A stretch of 38,963 nt of DNA from NCBI GenBank assembly GCA_016124235.1, contig WGOC01000037.1:1-38963 (forward strand). The letters are read 5' to 3'. Positions 34,588-38,963 of the stretch are shown here, in pieces. Made by a program: the position numbers and the translations under genes. The notes beneath the pieces are model-generated. The model ran no database searches, was not told the origin of the DNA, and was given only the letters and a program-made list of their open reading frames with translations. Every line of letters starts with the position of its first letter. The first letter of the stretch is position 1. The DNA is from a bacterium (lineage in GTDB: Bacteria > Verrucomicrobiota > Verrucomicrobiia > Limisphaerales > RI-55).

Positions 34588-36063
34588 TCAGGCCAATATA
34601 TCCTTCACGACATTCCCGTGCACATCGGTCAGCCGAAAATCCCGGCCTTGGAATCGATAAGTAAGGCGTTCGTGATCGATCCCAAGACAGCGCAAAATGG
34701 TCGCATTAAAGTCGTGGATGTGCACCGGATTTTCGACGATGTTGTAGCAATAATCGTCCGTGGCTCCGTAGGTAATTCCCGGTTTGATGCCACCGCCGGC
34801 CATCCATAGCGAGAAGCAGCGTCCGTGATGGTCGCGCCCGTGGTTGTCCTTGGAGAGTTGGCCCTGGGAATAAACAGTCCGACCAAATTCACCACCCCAG
34901 ATCACCAGCGTCTCTTCCAGCAAACCGCGCTGTTTCAAATCTTTGATCAACGCCGCGCTTGGCTGATCAACGTCGCGACTTTGCCCGCGAATCTGTTTCG
35001 GCAAATCACTGTGCTGATCCCAGCCGCGGTGCATCAATTGAACAAAGCGAACACCCTTCTCGACCATGCGCCGCGCGAGCAAACAATTGCGGGCAAATCC
35101 GCCATCGGTAGGGTTGTCCGCGATGCCGTACATGTCGCGAATGTGTTGTGGCTCGGTGGAAATATCGGTCAACTCCGGCACCGCCATCTGCATCTGATAC
35201 GCCATTTCGTATTGGGCAATCCGGGTGTTGATTTCCGGATCGCCAAACGATTCAGCGGCGAGTTCGTTCAGCGATTTCAGACCGTCGAGCATCGAACGTC
35301 GCCCGCCTTGATCGACACCCGGCGGGTTGTTCAAGTAGAGCACCGGATCCTTGCCGCTGCGGAGGCGCACGCCCTGATGCCGACTCGGCAGAAAGCCAGG
35401 ACCCCAAAGTCGCGAAAACAACGGTTGATCGGTCTTGTTGCCGCTGCCCTGCGAAATCATGACGATGAATGCCGGCAGTTGACGATTTTCACTGCCGATG
35501 CCGTAGCTCAGCCAGGCACCCAAACTTGGGCGGCCGGGTTGTTGATGGCCGGTCTGGATGAACGTAAACGCCGGATCATGATTGATCGCCTCAGTGTGCA
35601 TGGACTTGACCACACAAATGTCGTCCGCGACGGAGCCAATGTTGGGCAGCAATTCACTCAACCAAAGACCACTTTGACCGTGTTGCTGCCATTCAAACAT
35701 CGGCGCCACACACGGAAAGGATTTCTGCCCGGACGTCATGCCGGTGATGCGCTGTCCCATGCGGATCGATGCCGGCAATTCCTCCCCGTGATGCTTTTTC
35801 AGCTCCGGTTTGTAGTCGAGCAGATCGATGTGCGACGGGCCGCCGGACATCGTCAGGAAGATCACTCGCTTGGCCTTGGGAGCAAAGTGCAGCGACGGCA
35901 AAGTGCCGAATGGATTGGCCTGCGGAACCGGCGAGGAGGCAAACAAGTTTTCGTTCAGCAGCGACGCAAGCCCAGCCGCACCAATTCCCGCGAGACCACG
36001 GCGGAAGAAGGCGCGACGATTATGCAGGCGGGCGAATTCTTGATGGAGCGGGTTTGAGTTCAT
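34588..36063 (-). CDS. DUF1501 exported protein (sulfatase-fold)
   Basis: A 491-residue protein with a twin-arginine-like signal ([20 protein letters not shown]). The DUF1501 signature is evident: [20 protein letters not shown] with metal-ligand Asp/His, then [31 protein letters not shown], and [22 protein letters not shown]1501 proteins are alkaline-phosphatase-fold and accompany DUF1549/DUF1553 cytochromes in Planctomycetes and Verrucomicrobia, probably in degradation of complex glycans. ATG 36063 is 19 bases after the stop of the preceding cytochrome gene, so they form an operon; an upstream ATG at 36105 would overlap that gene. Confidence 0.92.
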   Translation of the reverse strand: MNSNPLHQEFARLHNRRAFFRRGLAGIGAAGLASLLNENLFASSPVPQANPFGTLPSLHFAPKAKRVIFLTMSGGPSHIDLLDYKPELKKHHGEELPASIRMGQRITGMTSGQKSFPCVAPMFEWQQHGQSGLWLSELLPNIGSVADDICVVKSMHTEAINHDPAFTFIQTGHQQPGRPSLGAWLSYGIGSENRQLPAFIVMISQGSGNKTDQPLFSRLWGPGFLPSRHQGVRLRSGKDPVLYLNNPPGVDQGGRRSMLDGLKSLNELAAESFGDPEINTRIAQYEMAYQMQMAVPELTDISTEPQHIRDMYGIADNPTDGGFARNCLLARRMVEKGVRFVQLMHRGWDQHSDLPKQIRGQSRDVDQPSAALIKDLKQRGLLEETLVIWGGEFGRTVYSQGQLSKDNHGRDHHGRCFSLWMAGGGIKPGITYGATDDYCYNIVENPVHIHDFNATILRCLGIDHERLTYRFQGRDFRLTDVHGNVVKDILA

Positions 36064-36082
36064 CGTGGCAAATGGTTTCAGC

Positions 36083-38665
36083 TCAGCCCTTCGTGATCGT
36101 TTCATCGAGGTTCAGCAACGTGCTGGCAACCATCGTCCAGGCAGCCAACTCCGAGGGATCAAGCTGTTCATCAAATGGTGAATCGCCATTCCTCTGCAAA
36201 GCGATCGCCGCCTGTTTGTTCTGCCGATAGCGGGCTAGCTGGTCTTCGAAGACTCCTCGCAGCGCGGCCAATTCACGATCATTGATGGGACGGCCGGTGG
36301 CCATGCGAAATGCCAGACGAAATCGTTCGTCGTCGGTCTTGGCCACCGCCAACAAATGCTCCGCGAGATGGCGCGACGCCTCGATATAGGTCGGGTCATT
36401 CAGCAACACGAGCGCCTGCAACGGCGTGTTGGTGCGCGGCCGCCGCACGGTGCAGGTTTCCCGATTTGGCGCGTCGAGCGTGGACAACTGCGGTGGCGGC
36501 GAGGTGCGCTTCCAGAAGGTGTACATCGAACGCCGGTAAAGATCGCGCCCCTGGCTTTGCTTGAAGAACTGGGCAGAAAAATTTGCGCTATCCGCCCGTT
36601 GCGAAAGCTCGCCCCAAAGCCCCGGCGGTTGGTAAGGCGACACGCTGGCACCGCCAATACGATCGTCAAGCATCCCCGCCAACGAGAGTGCCTGATCGCG
36701 GATGAATTCAGCTTGCAGGCGAAATCTTGGACCGCGAGCGAGCAACCGGTTTTCGGGATCCCGTTCGAACATCTCCTGAGTGACGTGAGATGACTGTCGA
36801 TAGGTCGCGCTCATCACGATTTTCTTCTGCAACGCCTTCACGTCCCAACCGCTTTGCATGAACTCAGTGGCCAACCAGTCGAGCAATTCCGGATGACTGG
36901 GAAATTCGCCTTGTGAGCCAAAGTCCTCCGCCGTCTTGACCAAACCCACGCCAAAATATTGTTGCCAGAAGCGGTTTACGGTCACGCGCGCCGTGAGCGG
37001 TTGGTCCGGCGAAACCAGCCATTGGGCCAGCGCCAGTCGGTTCGTTGGACCGTTGCTCTTGATGGGAGGCAGACTGGCGGGAACTCCCGGATAAACCTGC
37101 TCACCCAATTGATCGTACAGTCCGCGGACATGAACGTGGGTGTCGCGCGGTTGATCCAACTCGCCCATGACCATCGTGGTCTGAATCGATTTGTCCAACG
37201 TGGACCGCGCTTTCTGCAACTCGTCCAAAAAGCTGCGCGCCACGTGATAACTCTTCGGCGCGTATTGGTCGCGATAGAAATCCGTGAGCCTGTTTCGCTG
37301 TTCGTCGTTTAACGAATCGGCCGGCTTGGCGAGCAAATCGACAATTGGCTTTTGCTTTTCGTCCGGCTTCACCGGAGGTTCCTCGCGCCACTTCTTTTCC
37401 CAAGCAGCTTGCAACGACGCGAGTTGATCTTCTTCCATTTTCAATGTTGCTTTGGCGGCGGAGATCACATTGTCCAGTCGCTCCATTTGTCGCGATTCAT
37501 CGGGCGTCGGCAGTTGGAGAAACGGTTTGGCGTTGCCCGTGTTGCCATCGAGTCCCGACTCCGGAACGCTGGCGAAGAACGCATAGAATTCGTAAAACTC
37601 CTTCTGCGTAATTGGATCAAACTTGTGATCGTGACATTGCGCACAGGCGAACGTGAGCCCCAGCCAGACCGTCGAAGTCGTGTTGACGCGATCGATCAGG
37701 TAGGCGTGTTCGTATTCTTCCGCGATCGCTCCCCCCTCGTAGTTGATCATGTGGTTGCGGTTGAAACCCGACGCGATCTTGAGCGCGATCGCTTCATCCG
37801 GATTCACGTGCTTTCGTTCCGCTAAAATGTCGCCGGCCAGCTGGTCGACCGTGAATTGATCAAAGGGAAGATTCTCGTTGAAAGCCCGAATCACCCAATC
37901 CCGCCACGGCGTCATGTCGCGACCCGAATCGAGATGATAACCGTGGGTGTCCGCGAAACGCGCGGCGTCGAGCCAATCCAACGCCATTCGTTCGCCGTAA
38001 CGCGGCGACATCAGCAGGCGATCCACAACCGCTTCGTACGCGCCGGGCGAATCATCCGCGAGAAACGCGTCAATCTCATCGAGCGACGGCGGCAGCCCAA
38101 TCAGGTCCAGGTAAAGTCTGCGGATCAACGTTTCCCGATTCGCTTCTGGCGCGGGGCTCAGTCCTTCCCGATCGAGGCGGGCGGCCACAAAATAATCAAT
38201 CTCGTCGCGGGGCCATTTCGTGTTCTTCACTGGTGGCAGCGACGGCCGTTGTGGAGCGACGAACGACCAATGCGCCTCGTAGGGAGCACCCTCCGCGATC
38301 CACTGTTGCAAAGTGGTGATCTGGTCGGCCGACAGCTTTTTGCCGGATTTCGCGGGCGGCATGTGATCGTCCTCGTCCGTGGTCGTGATCCTTCGAACGA
38401 GTTCGCTGGCGTCGACTTTGCCGGGAACAATTGCGATGTCCCCAGACTTGGCCGGCTTCACCGCACTCGTTCGCACATCCAGCCGCAGTCCGGATTTGCG
38501 TTCGTGCTCATCAAAGCCGTGGCATTTGAAGCAATTGTCGGAAAGGATCGGTCGGACGTCGCGATCGAAATCGATCTTCGCCCTCGCCTGGTGGACGAAA
38601 ATGAAAACGCAGATGGCACCGCACAACGGTATTCGTAGGGCCGCGTGAATGAACGGTCGGAACAT
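36083..38665 (-). CDS. PSD1/planctomycete cytochrome C protein with DUF1549 and DUF1553
   Basis: An 860-residue exported protein. Signal peptide (residues 9-29), then a planctomycete-type cytochrome C domain with heme motif CFKCH near residue 45 and the Met-containing [17 protein letters not shown]1549 follows (about 155-360), including a second CxxCH motif [13 protein letters not shown] central helical region with coiled-coil character (about 390-470) precedes DUF1553 (about 545-800: [19 protein letters not shown], and [15 protein letters not shown]). It is the first gene of a pair with DUF1501. The domain architecture is standard for Verrucomicrobia; its role in redox or glycan metabolism is not established. 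Confidence 0.95.
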   Translation of the reverse strand: MFRPFIHAALRIPLCGAICVFIFVHQARAKIDFDRDVRPILSDNCFKCHGFDEHERKSGLRLDVRTSAVKPAKSGDIAIVPGKVDASELVRRITTTDEDDHMPPAKSGKKLSADQITTLQQWIAEGAPYEAHWSFVAPQRPSLPPVKNTKWPRDEIDYFVAARLDREGLSPAPEANRETLIRRLYLDLIGLPPSLDEIDAFLADDSPGAYEAVVDRLLMSPRYGERMALDWLDAARFADTHGYHLDSGRDMTPWRDWVIRAFNENLPFDQFTVDQLAGDILAERKHVNPDEAIALKIASGFNRNHMINYEGGAIAEEYEHAYLIDRVNTTSTVWLGLTFACAQCHDHKFDPITQKEFYEFYAFFASVPESGLDGNTGNAKPFLQLPTPDESRQMERLDNVISAAKATLKMEEDQLASLQAAWEKKWREEPPVKPDEKQKPIVDLLAKPADSLNDEQRNRLTDFYRDQYAPKSYHVARSFLDELQKARSTLDKSIQTTMVMGELDQPRDTHVHVRGLYDQLGEQVYPGVPASLPPIKSNGPTNRLALAQWLVSPDQPLTARVTVNRFWQQYFGVGLVKTAEDFGSQGEFPSHPELLDWLATEFMQSGWDVKALQKKIVMSATYRQSSHVTQEMFERDPENRLLARGPRFRLQAEFIRDQALSLAGMLDDRIGGASVSPYQPPGLWGELSQRADSANFSAQFFKQSQGRDLYRRSMYTFWKRTSPPPQLSTLDAPNRETCTVRRPRTNTPLQALVLLNDPTYIEASRHLAEHLLAVAKTDDERFRLAFRMATGRPINDRELAALRGVFEDQLARYRQNKQAAIALQRNGDSPFDEQLDPSELAAWTMVASTLLNLDETITKG

Positions 38666-38808
38666 GGCTTGACGAACCTATAATCGCGTTCGTCGCCGGA
38701 TTCAAACTTTGCGTTTCGGGGATTTTGTCGACCAAGATATCCGGCCGCAGCAGCAGCGCGCGCGTTGCGACCAAACGCTCAGTTTTTGAAAGGCAACGGT
38801 AAACCCAC

Positions 38809-38963
38809 CTATTTCTTCAAGCCCATGTCCATGGTCATGGGGTCATGGGTGTGGGTCAGTTGGAAGGGCGTGGCCGGCAGGTGCAGTTCCTCGGGCCTCT
38901 CCTGCCCTTCGGTGATCCGGTAGGCATGGTCCAGTTGAAGTGCCTTGAACTCCTGCCGCTTCC
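38809..38963 (-). CDS. C-terminal end of an unrecognised gene (partial at window edge)
   Basis: An open frame runs from the window edge to TAG at 38809-38811. The 50 visible full residues include KALQLDHAYRITEGQERPEE, LPATPFQLTHTHDP and the end MTMDMGLKK. The protein is polar, without membrane segment or known motif. Open frame, sensible composition and a stop at a natural position support it as real. The start lies outside the window, so no function can be proposed. 38666-38808 holds no visible gene. Confidence 0.55.
   Translation of the reverse strand, partial: KRQEFKALQLDHAYRITEGQERPEELHLPATPFQLTHTHDPMTMDMGLKK

Overview
The window looks like part of a Verrucomicrobiota chromosome, probably from the Pedosphaera/Limisphaera side of the phylum. 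This is inferred from gene content, not from a marker gene. The evidence is a planctomycete/verrucomicrobial-type cytochrome-DUF1549/DUF1553 plus DUF1501 pair, a eukaryotic-type glutamine synthetase (GSII), paired PII-Amt operons, many starts with weak Shine-Dalgarno sequences, and short palindromic intergenic repeats of a kind I associate with this phylum. I see no rRNA, tRNA or CRISPR array.

Layout. 1-120 is the C-terminal tail of an IS4-type transposase cut by the window edge. 330-3122 holds a HAD hydrolase, a PEGA lipoprotein, a half-length TSUP permease and an exported esterase. 3500-7700 is a nitrogen-assimilation block of two consecutive glnK-amt pairs, each preceded by a sigma-54-like -24/-12 element and each ending in a strong terminator. 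7750-9069 (minus strand) is a tiny stand-alone kinase-like protein followed by a PP2C phosphatase. 9140-15961 is a compact Mu-like transposon: a DDE transposase with an apparent frameshift, a MuB/TniB-like ATPase with a long N-terminal extension, a divergent XRE regulator, and a run of very small helix-turn-helix-like proteins, bounded by arrays of the motif TTGTCGCTG. It sits between the kinase/PP2C operon and glnII (16240-17271), which has a third sigma-54-like promoter of the same form.

17429-20541 holds an exported Gfo/Idh/MocA oxidoreductase, a diheme cytochrome and a zeta-like P-loop kinase. The kinase lies between the intact 3' end of argG and a diverged second copy of the argG 3' end, a structure that resembles an integrated island. 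20628-26961 (minus strand) holds argG, a MATE exporter, an EamA transporter coupled to a 66-residue protein, a possible CxxC mini-protein followed by a clear terminator, an RluA-type pseudouridine synthase and a Tat-type exported asparaginase. 27031-34509 holds a TPR membrane protein, a NupC-type nucleoside transporter, SppA overlapping Upp, an M24 peptidase, a membrane zinc peptidase and an AIM24/TIGR00266 protein. 34588-38665 is the DUF1501/PSD1 pair, and the last 155 bases are the C-terminal end of an unrecognised minus-strand gene.

Functional reading. GSII and the two PII-Amt pairs share one promoter signature and probably form a nitrogen-limitation regulon. NupC, SppA and Upp place uracil/nucleoside salvage around one divergent promoter region. 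The least ordinary parts are the small Mu-like element with its duplicated HTH modules, the argG-3' duplication around the zeta-like kinase, and the minimal kinase/PP2C pair.
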